Source: Psoroptes ovis | Taxonomy: Eukaryota > Arthropoda > Arachnida > Sarcoptiformes > Psoroptidae | Direction of reading: 5' to 3' | NCBI GenBank assembly: GCA_002943765.1 | Contig: PQWQ01000002.1 | Location: 3,038,001-3,102,000, forward strand | DNA: 64,000 bases | Shown: positions 49,964 through 61,223 of the stretch, piece by piece | Numbering within the stretch: the first letter of the stretch is position 1 | Layout of the letters: each line of letters begins with the position of its first letter | Position numbers and translations under genes: made by a program | The notes under the pieces: model-generated | The model's input: the letters and a program-made list of their open reading frames with translations, nothing else | Told to the model about the DNA's origin: nothing | The model's database searches: none

Positions 49964-51361
49964 CAAACGTAGCGATGAAAAAAAAAAATATTCATCGAAA
50001 CAAACGTCAATGATTTGTGTAAAAATATATTGATAAAATTAAGAGGAAATAAATTTAAAAATATTTTTCCACCAACCTTTACAATCATTTGATGTTTGAT
50101 TTCGAAATTGATCGGTTGAAATTGATTTGTTTGAAGGAAAAATGACGTTCAATGTTGACAAAAAAAAAACTAAATTCAAATTTTATTGTTTTTCAATTTG
50201 ATTTTGAGATTTGAAATACAACCCTCATACGAATACACAAGGCACTATTGCACTATTGTTGATTACGATTGAATATTTTGGAAAAAAATTTACCAAAATT
50301 GATTATCTAAAATTAAAAAAAAAAAATTCGAGGAAAAAAAATAGAAAGATTTGATTATTAATTTTCATTTTAATAAAACAATGACAACAATTAAAAAACC
50401 TACAGATGTATTATTGAATTGATTATGTTTGACGAAATTGAAAATATTTTGAAAAAAAACTTCAATCAATTTTGAGATCATTAATTGGCCATTTGAATTT
50501 GATTATTAATTTGAATTTGAATTAAGTATTTCGGATTTAATAATGATGAACAAATGAATGATTTTTTTAATGGATTGATGAATTGATTTATGAATAAATT
50601 AATAAATAAATGATTAATAATTAAGAAAAAAATGTAGAAACAGAGATGATTCAAATGATTTAAAGATATTTCACTGATGATGATCAATGAAAAAACAGAA
50701 ATCATATGGCTCATCATCACATTTTGTTTGTATTTATTTTTAAATGTGTTTTTACTGCATGCTGCTGATTCGATGAATTCTGCCACTTGGCACAGTTTGT
50801 AGTGCATTGATGTGTGTCACGGTACAGTAATAATAATAACAATAATAATGATGATGATGATGATTATGATGAATGATTGAAAAAATGTCTTGCGCATCAA
50901 AATTTAAATGCAAAAAAATAGCGCTTAATGTTTCTTGGTGTTGGAATTTTAATTTCAAAGATTCAAATTGGATTAATATAATTTTTTTGAATCTTTCCTG
51001 AATGTTAATCTGCAAATGATTATGGCGTTTTGATTTTCGATGAAGAAATCGATTAATCAATTAACTAGGATTAATGATGACCGAGAACAAGAGATAATTG
51101 TTCATCAGAATTGGAATTTCATTAATCGAAATTAATTATATCCGGAATTATGTCTTGGATTTTTCTTCCCAATGAATCAATGATAAAATGTAAAGTTTCA
51201 AAAGTTAAACATATTTAACAAACATATCTTTGAGACATTCATTCTGCCGAAATTGAATTTTGAATGTAAACAATTAGCCTTTCTTTTGAAGGTTAACAAG
51301 GTTTTTGTAAACAAACAACACGTGTTTGCTTTTCATTTCACTGATTTCATTCAATTTTTTC
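48136..51361. other. Long intergenic region between divergent ACC and ALKBH8-like genes
   Basis: About 3.2 kb, AT-rich, with an A run at about 49933-49956 and ATG/ATC trinucleotide tracts near 49440-49490 and 50850-50870. A less AT-rich patch at about 48650-48780 (GTATGCGTACAC, ACGCGTCACACG) is the best candidate for the ACC promoter. Open frames at 48790-49205 and 50481-51060 are composed of simple sequence and look non-coding. Confidence 0.5.
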
Positions 51362-53360
51362 ATGAACGAAATGAATCAATCAAAACAAAGTTTGAAAAGA
51401 ATCAAGAAGAAAGAAAAGAAAATCATTTCGTCGATCATTCGACAATATTTTCATGATGAAATCGAATTAATGAATTCCGATGATGAATGTGATGATAATC
51501 AAAATCTAACATTATTATTGATTGATAATCGGAATGATCAAATACGTTTGAATGCATTTGATTTATTACGATTGATTCAAAATAAATTGAACATTCAAAA
51601 TGACCAAAATATATTTGAAGATTGTTTTTTAATGTTGAATAAAAAATTTTTGTTGCTTAAAGTGATCAATGAAAAAATTTGTCACCAAATTTATTCATTA
51701 AACTATGATGAAAAATTCAAAGATTTCGGTGTATATTTCATTATTGTACAGGATTTATTGCTAAATTTAGCAATCAAAAAATATCAATCATCAATTGATG
51801 ATATTATCAAACCATTTCTCAATACAAAACAGCCAAATGGTTTACAAATTTTACCGAATTTTATTGATTCGAGACAAAGATTGGATTTGTTAAATTTTGT
51901 GAGTTCTTGTATTGATTCATTTTAAACTTGTACTTTAATCATATCCTTTTTTCTCACAGGCTCGTAAATATTTTGAGATGGGTGAAACAGATTCAAAAAT
52001 ATTTCAATCATACAAGTTTCAAACTGTACATTTCGGATTTGTATTCGATGAACAAAATTCAATTGTACATGAATCTAAGAAAATTTTGTGTTCAAATATT
52101 CCTGAAGAATTAGATTTTGTTTTAAATGATAAGTTTGCACCATATATCACGGAAAAAGCAAATCAATTGACCATTTATTATTTCAATGGACAAAACGGTG
52201 ATCATTTTCAATTTAATTGTGATGCAAATTCAGAGTTTACAGAATGGGCCATGATGCTTCATATAGGATCAGATGTGGCCATTTCATGGCGAAATCCTAA
52301 TGATGACCAAAAAAATGCATCAACAATACTATCATCTGGCTCATTGATGATTATGAAAAATGATACTTCATATGAATGGAATCAATGTATCGAAAAAACT
52401 GTAACTGATACAATTCCTCTTAAATATAATTTTTGCACCAAACGTAATAGAATATTACTTCAACCTCAAAGCGAACATTATCTATTTACATTCAGGAAAA
52501 CCAGACCATTTTCTTTACAATGTGATCTGGACAAATGTGTTATTGAACCAAAAAATAATAATCTAATGACAAATAATAAGAAATCAAGTCCACATGAAAT
52601 CGAAATTGATTTTGTTCATTCAACATATGACCAAATAGCAGATCATTTCAGCACTACTCGATATAAATGTTGGCCACAAGTTGAACAATTCATTCAATCA
52701 TTACAATCCGGTGCTTTTGTTCTCGATGTCGGATGTGGTAATGGTCGATTCTTATCAGTCAATCCCTCTATCGTTACGATAGGAACTGATCGTTCAATTA
52801 ATCTCTTAAAAATTTGTCATCAACGCAATTATGAAACATTTTTAGATGACTGTCTACATATTGATAAAACTCTACGCAGAGAAATATTTGATGCAATCAT
52901 ATGCATAGCTGTTATCCATCATATGGCTACTGAAGAACGGCGCATTCAAGCAATTCATTCCATATTGAATCTTTTATCAATCGACGGAGTTGCTTTGATA
53001 TACGTATGGGCATTTGAACAAAAACGAGGTGCTTCTTCATCTAAATATTTAAAAACATCAGCAACCAAAGCAAAAGTTGATAACGATAAAAAATCAATAT
53101 TTCCAATACATGAAAATCGCAAAGAATTCATTGAACAAGATGTTTTAGTGCCTTGGAATAAAAAACTTAATAATGACAAGCATTTTCAGGAAAAATTTCT
53201 ACGATTTTATCATGTCTTTCATGAAGGTGAATTGGAAAACCTCATAGATTCGATTGCGAAAAAAGAAACAAATTATTTAGTTAAAATTGAAAAAAGTTAT
53301 TACGATGACGGAAATTGGTGTGTGATTGTTAGAAAATTGACTAAAAATTTTGAAAAATGA
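51362..53360 (+). CDS. ALKBH8: ALKBH8-like tRNA wobble-uridine methyltransferase with inactive-looking AlkB domain
   Basis: Two exons (51362-51898, 51960-53360) give 645 aa (human 664). The order matches ALKBH8: a Lys-rich N-terminal helix, a region where the RRM should be (about 45-140, poorly conserved), an AlkB fold (about 150-380) and a SAM methyltransferase (about 400-645). ALKBH8 methylates cm5U to mcm5U at tRNA position 34; its AlkB domain then hydroxylates it in some tRNAs. Methyltransferase motif I is intact (FVLDVGCGNGRFL), as is ICIAVIHHMATEERRIQAI. In the AlkB part the fold markers ILPNFID, NQLTIYYF, LHIGSDVAISW and FTFRKTRP are recognisable. However, the iron ligands are gone: HxD reads Asn-Cys-Asp (52215-52223) and the second His, in the WTHGI context, is Gln (WNQCI). 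The protein is thus probably a methyltransferase only. The ATG at 51362 is the first of two close in-frame candidates. Confidence 0.88.
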
Positions 53361-53484
53361 GTAATTGTTAATAAGAAAATTTTATTTTCATTAATTTATA
53401 ATCATAACAATTGTTTTATGTATAGATTTCAAATAAAAGAAAATGAATGCATGATAAATAAGAGTTAATTTTAAAAATCGATTT

Positions 53485-54756
53485 TCAATGTTCATAATCA
53501 TTTTGATCTTTTGGAATAAACCAAACAACAGGTTCTTCGTCAAATTGAACACGCCGGGCATCTTTTTGACTTTTTATTTCTATCGCAAATATTTGATCGT
53601 CATCATCGTGATCTGATGGCAAAGAATATGCATCCCATTCTCGGTTAGCTTTCGAAATTAAAGCTTGCATTTTTTCGCGAATTTCTTTTTCTTCTGGCGT
53701 TTCCACCCAAAGTTCCTCATCTAGATCATCATTGTTTGGCGAATCATAAAGAAAACATTGAGGCTCAAATTCGAAATCATATTTTGTTGGCTTGTTAGAC
53801 ACTAAATTCGAAATCAACAAACCATTGCCGGCAAATTCTTTCTCGAAACTTCCAACAATTTGATCACTTTCTTCATCATCGACTTCCTCATCCCAAACAA
53901 TACTGTGCGTATCCAATTCAGTATCTCTTGACTCATCATTGTCGTTAGGAGATGAGAAAAATTTGCTTAGAAAGCATTGATTTTCTTTCTCTGGAGTTCT
54001 CGTTGTTGAGTTTTGCGATGATTTTTCACTAGTATCATCATTATTAGGTACTGTTTCAGTAATTTTTTCATTATCACAATTCTTTTCATTTGATTCACAT
54101 TTTTCACGATTCTTTTTCTTGCGGTTTCTTCGTTTTCTATTCTTTTTTCGCTGTTTGTCTTTTTTGTGATTTACATTTGACTTTGTTTTTTGCGAATTCG
54201 ATTCCAATTGGTTTGGATCCATATTTTTTGATTCTAAAACTGGTTGTTCGTCAGTTACGATATGGATATTTTTAAACATATCTATAATTATATCTTCAAA
54301 TTTAGTCGGCGATTTAGATTTTATGCCATCTACTAATGATGAACTAAAGCTCCTTTTTTTATTACCGAACGATAATGATGCATTGATACAACTTGACATT
54401 GTTTCAGCCTCATTAAAAGATGAAGCTTTTTTATCAAGATTGAATTTTTGCGAATGAAAATGATCCAACATCAGATGTCTATCAGGCAATAGAGATTCTA
54501 AAAATTCTAGAAAGTTGGGAGAATTTTTATTCGATGAAAGATTGATGCCTTGATTGTGCATGATTCGAGTAGAGTTATGACCAGAATTTGGTGAATATTT
54601 ATGGTAATTTATATTGTATAAGAATGATTTTGCAAAATGATCAATATTGGCCGGACACGATGTTGAAAATTTATATTGCTCATCATATAAAGATGCATCA
54701 TTACAGCCAAAAAAGTTTTTTATTTCTTTACGCATATTAGATGTAAACCATTCCAT
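53485..54756 (-). CDS. Acidic/basic disordered protein with a C-terminal PP1-docking (RVxF) motif, possibly PPP1R15-like
   Basis: A single exon of 423 aa starting MEWFTSNMRKEIKNFFG. Most of it looks disordered: Ser/Asn-rich, then a strongly basic Lys/Arg block (about 200-222), then an acidic block (WDEEVDDEESD, about 290-300). The C-terminal 25 residues read ARRVQFDEEPVVWFIP, an RVxF docking motif followed by hydrophobic residues. This resembles the PP1-binding core of PPP1R15 (GADD34/CReP), which reverses eIF2-alpha phosphorylation. The actin-contacting segment that follows in PPP1R15 is missing, since the chain ends eight residues later. So the assignment is tentative; any PP1-targeting protein would fit. 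It is convergent with the ALKBH8-like gene (about 125 bases between stops). Confidence 0.6.
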   Translation of the reverse strand: MEWFTSNMRKEIKNFFGCNDASLYDEQYKFSTSCPANIDHFAKSFLYNINYHKYSPNSGHNSTRIMHNQGINLSSNKNSPNFLEFLESLLPDRHLMLDHFHSQKFNLDKKASSFNEAETMSSCINASLSFGNKKRSFSSSLVDGIKSKSPTKFEDIIIDMFKNIHIVTDEQPVLESKNMDPNQLESNSQKTKSNVNHKKDKQRKKNRKRRNRKKKNREKCESNEKNCDNEKITETVPNNDDTSEKSSQNSTTRTPEKENQCFLSKFFSSPNDNDESRDTELDTHSIVWDEEVDDEESDQIVGSFEKEFAGNGLLISNLVSNKPTKYDFEFEPQCFLYDSPNNDDLDEELWVETPEEKEIREKMQALISKANREWDAYSLPSDHDDDDQIFAIEIKSQKDARRVQFDEEPVVWFIPKDQNDYEH

Positions 54757-54880
54757 AGCGACTTTTTGACTGGTAATTAATCAATAAAACTAATTTTAAA
54801 ATAAATAGAATTTTTTAGAATAAGCCATTGGAAAAAAATTCATTAACTGACCTAGAAAAAATGTTATCACTGAATTATAT

Positions 54881-55642
54881 TTAGCCAACTAAGTAAAAAA
54901 CAATGTGAGGTTTGATGAAACTGAACCAATTATTGTCGGTTAGATTCCGATAAAATTTATTGGGTAATGATTTTAACCAATGTAAATGATCGGCTGATCT
55001 GAAATTTCTTCTTATATTGTTGATGGATTTTTGTTGCTCAAAATTATACTTCAAATTTAATTGATGAGAATAATAGGGATTATTATTAAAACTATGCTTA
55101 ACAAATGAGCTATGATTATGATGATAGAAATGTATCAATAATAATGCTAATAAGGAAGTTGTGGTAAATAATATTTTAACTAATAACAATAATGAGGATG
55201 AATTTGATAAATTTGTTAATTTTGAATTCTTTAATAATGACGCTATAAAAATTACGAAATTTATAAAAGACGAATGTGCGCTGATTGGCGCCATTTTATG
55301 ATTTAATTCATTTGACCGAATATGACAACAAAAACAAAACAAAAAATGAGATAATAAAGGATTGATGAATTTGAGAAATACATGTTTGACGATATAATGT
55401 CTAATAAGCCATTTTGTTTTTTCATTGATGATACTATAGCTGAAAAAATATTCAATTGGATAATGTACAGCATTATTATAATTAGAATAAACACAAATTA
55501 AATTTTCAGATTTAATCAAGTTTTTTAAAACATAATTCGATGAATCACTTTTGTTGGCATTGAATTTACAAAATAAAAATCTATAATCACTTTTCACAAT
55601 TGATTTTGATGATGATACAATTAATATGCAACAATTTAACAT
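54881..55642 (-). CDS. Unrecognised protein with hydrophobic segments
   Basis: A single open frame of 253 codons from ATG at 55642 (MLNCCILIVSSSKSIVKSDY). It has Cys/Phe-rich hydrophobic stretches at about 90-112 and two further hydrophobic segments at about 125-140 and 152-172 (LLLLVKILFTTTSLLALLLIHF), then a polar His/Asn-rich C-terminal part. I do not recognise the family. An alternative start at 55294 (MAPISAHSSF) would give 138 aa with the last two hydrophobic segments. The length of the frame in such AT-rich DNA and its mixed composition favour a real gene. It may be part of a spliced gene, since the region between its stop and the next gene is only 124 bases. Confidence 0.45.
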   Translation of the reverse strand: MLNCCILIVSSSKSIVKSDYRFLFCKFNANKSDSSNYVLKNLIKSENLICVYSNYNNAVHYPIEYFFSYSIINEKTKWLIRHYIVKHVFLKFINPLLSHFLFCFCCHIRSNELNHKMAPISAHSSFINFVIFIASLLKNSKLTNLSNSSSLLLLVKILFTTTSLLALLLIHFYHHNHSSFVKHSFNNNPYYSHQLNLKYNFEQQKSINNIRRNFRSADHLHWLKSLPNKFYRNLTDNNWFSFIKPHIVFYLVG

Positions 55643-56496
55643 TTCTTTTCGAAACAAATTTAAAAGATGAATTTATATGAATTTTTTCTTCTCGAAATTT
55701 CAACTATTTTCGAACATTTTGATCTGTAAATTGAATAAATAATGAAAAAAAAATATCGATTAAAATGTAATCTAAAACAAAAAAGGTACAGATGAAAACA
55801 AAAAGAATGCAAAATTTTAATAAAATAAAAATCAAACAAAAGGTTTTAGAAAGATTTTGCGATTACACCTCTCGAGTAGTGTGATAACAATTAATGAGTA
55901 ATAAATTATCTACAAAATTATTTGTGAGTATAATTTTTTCGATTTTGCTATCTAAAAACTTACCGAAAATTATTTTCAAAACAAAAATTCTTAAATTAAA
56001 TGATATTCACGATTATGATTTATAAATACGAATTAATTTCGAATTATTCAGGTTTTTTAACTATAACAAATTTTTTACTTGATGCAAATTTTCGATGTAT
56101 ATTGTAACACGTTGTAATTGAAAATGATAAACTCAACTTTCGATAGTGTAATTTTATTGCGTAGTTGTAATGAAATGAGTTTTCAAAAGCAAAAAAAAAT
56201 TATTTCGTCATTCGATTATCATTGAGTGCGGCTATTTTGACCATTTATACATGTACACAATGCATTTAGCCCATTGATGTGGAAATAGTTTTTTTACTTT
56301 TTCTGGAACACATCAAAATAAAAATGTTAAATTGTATTCAATTGCCGCAAGTAATTAATTTCCTTTTTTACAAATCATTCAATTTCTTAGATGAGATTAT
56401 TCCTTTCTAAATTAGAAATTCAAGGCTCATATAAAATATTTCAGTACGAAAAAATTCAATAATTCAAATATAACACCATGGATTAGATCATTGTTA
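55643..56496. other. Upstream regions of the orphan gene and LIPT1
   Basis: About 850 AT-rich bases between divergent starts. The LIPT1 frame stays open leftwards to about 56416 without an ATG, so an upstream exon with a mitochondrial targeting sequence may lie in here. No clear one was found. Confidence 0.45.
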
Positions 56497-57555
56497 ATGA
56501 ATAATGGTTCAGTGATTGTTTCGAATATTGATGATATTTACACAAATTTATCGATAGAAGAATGGCTCTATCAAAATTATAATTTTTCAGAAAATAATGA
56601 AAAAATTCTGTTATTATGGCGCAATAATCCAACCGTTGTTCTTGGTCGTCATCAAAATGTTTGGTCAGAAGTGATGATTGACTATTGTGAACAAAATAAA
56701 ATCAATATTGCACGCCGTAATAGTGGTGGTGGTTGTGTTTATCATGATTTAAATAATTTAAATATATCATTTATAACATCAAGGAAATTGTATGATCGTG
56801 AAAAAAATTTGAATTTTATCAAAGAATCATTGCAAAAATATTATCGAATTGATGTTAATATTTCTCCAAGAAAAGATTTATGCACTGATAATGGTGAAAA
56901 AATTTCTGGTACTGCTTCGAAATTGAATTCACATAATTCCTATCATCATTGCACGTTATTGGTTGATGTTGATAAAAATAAATTAAGGAATGCATTACGC
57001 TCGAGGTCATTGACAAATTTTGAATCGAATGCTACCAAAAGTATACCATCATCTACGATAAATTTAAAATCTTTAAATCAATCAATAACAATCGAATCAT
57101 TGATTGAAACATTATCAGAAAATTATTCTAAAAATTATTTGAATGAAATCTCCTCTCCATCATCATTATTACATTATTTGAATGAGTATGATTTGAATAA
57201 TTTTAGTCCTAAAATCAATGATATTAGATTGAAGTTAAAATCGTGGAATTGGATTTATGGCATGACACCAAAATTCAAAATAAATGCAAAATTCATTCAT
57301 CAATCAAATGAATACACAATGACAATAATAATTGACAAAGGTGTGATCCAAGATATAATAATTGAATCAACGTTATCATTGTCTTTGGAACAAAAACATG
57401 AATTAGAGAAAATAGTAAATGAAAAAATATATTTCAATGAAACAAATTTGAGAAATTTAATTGAAACAAGACAGAAAAATCAATTGTCCAATGAAAATCT
57501 GATCAATAGGATTTTATTGACCATATATAGTGAATATAAACGTGTTTGTTCATGA
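56497..57555 (+). CDS. LIPT1: Mitochondrial lipoyltransferase 1
   Basis: About 352 aa from the first in-frame ATG (MNNGSVIVSN), single exon; family length is about 373. LIPT1 transfers lipoyl groups to the E2 subunits of 2-oxoacid dehydrogenases in mitochondria. Seen: DIYTNLSIEEWLYQNYNF; LLLWRNNPTVVLGRHQNVWSE; the ligase-fold signature ARRNSGGGCVYHDLNNLNISF; KISGTASKLNSHNSYHHCTLL with the conserved Lys of the GxxKISGTA loop; and WNWIYGMTPKFKI in the C-terminal domain. The short N terminus before the core has no obvious mitochondrial presequence. The frame is open upstream without an ATG and an AG acceptor (TTTCAG) lies at 56439-56444, so a targeting exon may be missing. It is convergent with the poly(A) polymerase gene. 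Confidence 0.93.
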   Translation: MNNGSVIVSNIDDIYTNLSIEEWLYQNYNFSENNEKILLLWRNNPTVVLGRHQNVWSEVMIDYCEQNKINIARRNSGGGCVYHDLNNLNISFITSRKLYDREKNLNFIKESLQKYYRIDVNISPRKDLCTDNGEKISGTASKLNSHNSYHHCTLLVDVDKNKLRNALRSRSLTNFESNATKSIPSSTINLKSLNQSITIESLIETLSENYSKNYLNEISSPSSLLHYLNEYDLNNFSPKINDIRLKLKSWNWIYGMTPKFKINAKFIHQSNEYTMTIIIDKGVIQDIIIESTLSLSLEQKHELEKIVNEKIYFNETNLRNLIETRQKNQLSNENLINRILLTIYSEYKRVCS

Positions 57556-57992
57556 AAAATATTTATTATTGATATACTAATTATGAATTAATGAATGATG
57601 ATGATATATTCAAATAAATGAGATAATTTATTTACAATTATTCAAAAATATAAGGAGACAATATAAAAGAAATCATGCATATTACAGCCAATGAATGAGT
57701 GGAATGATTTGAGCTTGAAATGAGAAATTTGACAATTGAATATTTATCGACTATAAATACCTGAATTAGTGTAATGGGAAAAAAAGATCAATATTTTTTT
57801 CTTTTGTCAAATTTTACCTGTGAAAAAAAAACAAGACAAAAATTGAAGCAAATACATTAATTAATTGAAAATTCTCACCGTATTTTGTAAAATATATAAT
57901 TAATTTACAAAAACTATTCTTTTTTTATACATAAAGCACTAACATAGTGCTTTTGTTTCTAGTTTTATAATTATATACACATTTAAATATTT
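57556..57992. other. Convergent 3' ends of LIPT1 and poly(A) polymerase
   Basis: About 440 AT-rich bases containing the two 3' UTRs. AATAAA-type signals are present near 57615 on the + strand. No gene was seen. Confidence 0.5.
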
Positions 57993-60321
57993 CTATGCAC
58001 TAGTTGTTGCAGCAACTGATTCAGCAGTTTCAGCTACTTTTTGAATTTTATGTCGATCAATTGTTGCTGATGATGATTCTTCATTTTTCAATGATGTTTG
58101 ATCCATTGATGTTTTACTACAGCTACTATCTTCATTATCAAAATTAATATTGTCAATTTTCCGTTTTTGCTAATTATTTCCATTATAAAGGTTTGAAAGG
58201 GTGGTTCGGTATAATGATATTCAAGATAAAGAGAAAGAAAGAAAATAAATTTAATTAATCGATCGTATTGAAATTTGGATATTTATAAAAGAGAGAGAAA
58301 TTATTTTGAAATTGAAAATAAAATTGAATGGAATAAATCATTTTTTCAATAAATAATTCTAAACTATTATTTCCATTGATCTTGATATTTTATGACAATC
58401 ACAATCCATTTTAGATGATCGTATTGTCGTAGTCCAATTAATTCGCTTATATACCTTATCAATATTATAATTATTATTATTATTCGATGATGCTGTTGTT
58501 GTTGTTGAACCAATATTTGATGATTTTGATTTTTTTGTTGTCGAAATTTTACACGCTTCTTCGGGGGGTAAATAATTAACAAGATCACGTTTTTTCACAT
58601 GTTTGATAACAATAGTCATATCTTTTGTGTAGAATGCGATTGATGCATTGTAAACTATCAAAATCATTATTGAAAAAAATTAGAAATTTCACTTTACTAG
58701 CATCGTAACTTACGTGTCTCGGCAAATATTCGCGTATCTTGTGTGAGATCAATATTTGATTCTTCATTTTTACGTATTCGTAATCCGATGAACCATATTT
58801 TTTCTTCTTTAAATTTCGAATCATCATTCTTAGATAAATTCTGATCACTTGAATCATCATTGTCACCATTTTTCAATTTTTTCTCTGAATCCGAATCGTC
58901 TTGGTTCGTTTTTCTATCATCTGTATTTAAATCATCAATATTTTTGCTACCATTATCATTATTGCTACTATTAGCATTTTCATTCGGCGATGATGAGTTT
59001 TCAACAGGAACTCGACGCGTATATGATTTTGGAAATATATGAGCAATATCTATTGCACGATGACGTTCAAGATTTTGAATCAAAATACGAATTTTCGATT
59101 CAACAAGTCCTGTCCATTCAGCTTGTGCACTAACAATAATAGCAATATAATGACGATATTTCTGAAAAAATTCAACTGGTTCAAATAATTTTTCCCACGA
59201 TAAATTACCAGCAATTATTTCATCAGCTATCGCCGAACCATGAATAAATTCTTCTTTCAATATTTCGCGCGTTGAGTTTGTTACGTTGAATGTTGAATTT
59301 TGTTGTGGATATGAAGGTGTAATAATTGGCATTAAATGAAATCGATCACTACCATTTTCTCTTGGATCCCAGACTGGGAATCCCAAATTTACATAATCAT
59401 CTGAATTAAGTCTCAATAATACAGGTTTAGGCCATGGCCATTGTCTAAATACCATGAAGAATTTTTGTAAAATTGTAGATGCACTTGCATTCGGATAAAG
59501 TTGACATGTTCGCGCAACAAGCATCGCCCATGATACACCGCCTAAATAACCCAGTACATTCGAATATATTCCACGTCTTTTTGCCCAAAATTTTACAGCT
59601 CTCAATGCAAGACGAAAGGATTCATGATTGGGTACTAATAATAATATATCATCTGTCACACGACAGCCATTCAATGATCGAACACTTTTTTCATCTAAAT
59701 TTTTCAATAGCATTCCATCGCGAAGATCTTGCTCGTCTGAAATATTTTTCAAGGCAAGTCGAGAAAATAATATATCTAATTCAATACCATCAATTTTCGT
59801 TTTCATAACAGGCACAAAAGCTTCTTCAACTGATCGTACATATTCACATTTAGGTATTTTCTTCAAGTAATTTGGGAATGAACTGAAAAAATCAACACGT
59901 TCAATATGGCGAGGAACAACAATTAATGTATCAATATCAGCATCTATGAATTCAATTAAAAAAATTATAATGGAATAGACAATCAAATAGTGAATTCACC
60001 TCTAGTATGTACACCTAAACGATAGGAACCAAATGTAAATATTTTACCATTCATTTGATCGGCCATATGTTGTGGCAATTTTTTCGCTGAAATATGTCTG
60101 ACCCATTCTTTTAGCGTTTTATTCAATTGACTTAATATCAGACAACGTTTTGTCAATTCATCATCACTTTCAACCAATTGATATTTTTTCAAACAATCTT
60201 CTAATGCTTTTGTTGCCAATATATCAGATTCTTTAGGCAATGCAAATGATATCGGTACTGTTACACCTAAATTCGGTCTTGATTGTTGCTTTGATTCTTG
60301 TTGTTGTTCATCGGCCATCAT
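57993..60321 (-). CDS. PAP: Nuclear poly(A) polymerase
   Basis: Four exons read leftwards (60321-60000, 59943-58714, 58654-58455, 58169-57993) give 642 aa. PAP adds poly(A) tails to cleaved pre-mRNA in the nucleus. Seen: the nucleotidyltransferase motif FTFGSYRLGVHTR followed by DADIDTL; catalytic Asp110, Asp112 and Asp164 (IELDIL) with the same 52-residue gap between the last two as in mammals; LVPNHESFRLALRAVKFWAKRRGIYSN; GGVSWAMLVARTCQLYPN; WDPRENGSDRFHLMPIITPSYPQQNST; and the RNA-binding domain ending in ETLYNASIAFYTKD. The last exon encodes a nuclear-localisation-like QKRKID and a Ser/Glu-rich tail. That exon was added by donor GTATAT at 58454 and acceptor at 58170 in matching phase. If it is skipped, the third exon ends at a stop near 58366. 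The acidic Asn/Asp/Ser insert (about 440-500) is unusual. Confidence 0.94.
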
Positions 60322-60960
60322 TGATCAAGAAAAAAAATGATAATAACGATATAAAGATTAAGCCGGTCGAATCGAGATTTTTATTTCGTTTCTGCTATCT
60401 AATATTTAGTAAATTGAATTTGAAATATTTTTGAATACAGAAAAACAAAAACAAAACAAAAAACGACAAGTCGTTTAATTCAATACACCACAATGTTTTT
60501 TATTATTGATCACAACAAAAATCTTAATATTCTCTGATCAACACAACCAGGTGGTGCGTGTTATTTCGGTGGTTGTATTCAAAATATTTGAAAAAAATGT
60601 ATTTTCACTTATTTTTGTTTTGTTTTCTTTTCATTCATTTATAGTACGCTTTTTTACTCATTTTTATATAAAAATTTGCCGAAAAATGTTTAAACATTTG
60701 TTGTTGTTGTTTTGTGGAGGTTATACAATTGAATTTTGTTCAGTGAAAAAGCGAAGGAGTTGTTCATAGACAATCCGTGATTTTTTTTTTCGTGACTATT
60801 TTGATTGAACAATGTGCTCAGGCAATTTTAAAGAATTGAAAGATTCAATTTGTTTACATTTCACGCGTGAATTTCGCGAAATTGACAAGTTTTTTAATTG
60901 GTTCAAAATTTACAAATCGATTTGATTGATCAAACTGACTTGAATAAATTTTAAAAGAAA
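60322..60960. promoter_or_regulatory. Shared upstream region of PAP and RPB10
   Basis: About 640 bases between divergent starts, AT-rich with mixed patches at 60345-60375 and 60540-60560. No TATA box was seen near either start. A short open frame at 60506-60769 has no protein-like pattern. Confidence 0.4.
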
Positions 60961-61223
60961 ATGATTATACCAATACGCTGTTTTACATGCGGTAAAGTTA
61001 TCGGTAACAAATGGGAACCATATTTGAATCTGTTACAAGCCGAATATACGGAAGGGTAAGCCATGATTGAAGCAATTGATATTGTTTAAACCAACAAATT
61101 TTCTATTTTAGTGATGCATTGGACGCTTTAGGATTAAAACGTTATTGTTGCCGCAGAATGCTACTCGGACATGTGGATTTGATTGAAAAACTATTGAATT
61201 ATGCTCCAGTCGAAAAATGTTGA
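60961..61223 (+). CDS. POLR2L: RNA polymerase subunit RPB10 (RPABC5)
   Basis: Two exons (60961-61055, 61112-61223) give 68 aa (human 67). RPB10 is a zinc-binding subunit shared by RNA polymerases I, II and III and helps hold the RPB2/RPB3 assembly. It begins MIIPIRCFTCGKVIGNKWE, with Cys7 and Cys10 of the first zinc pair, then LDALGLKRYCCRRMLLGHVDLIEKLL with the second pair, Cys44-Cys45. The intron is 56 bases and is placed by frame (Gly32 codon split). It is too short for most gene finders and easily missed. Confidence 0.98.

Noticed and set aside
50481..51060. Two overlapping open frames of about 100 codons upstream of the ALKBH8-like gene
   Set aside because: The composition (Ile/Asn/His/Phe) is that of random AT-rich DNA, with runs such as HHNHHHHHYYCYYYYC coming from a trinucleotide tract.
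54881..55642. Orphan membrane protein as PIGQ/GPI1, from a loose likeness of the hydrophobic segments and an LxWLxxxP stretch
   Set aside because: The conserved second half of PIGQ is absent, the next gene begins 124 bases on, and the likeness is too weak to name.
56478..56486. ATG at 56478 as LIPT1 start
   Set aside because: It is in another frame and hits a stop two codons later (ATG GAT TAG). The first in-frame ATG is 56497.
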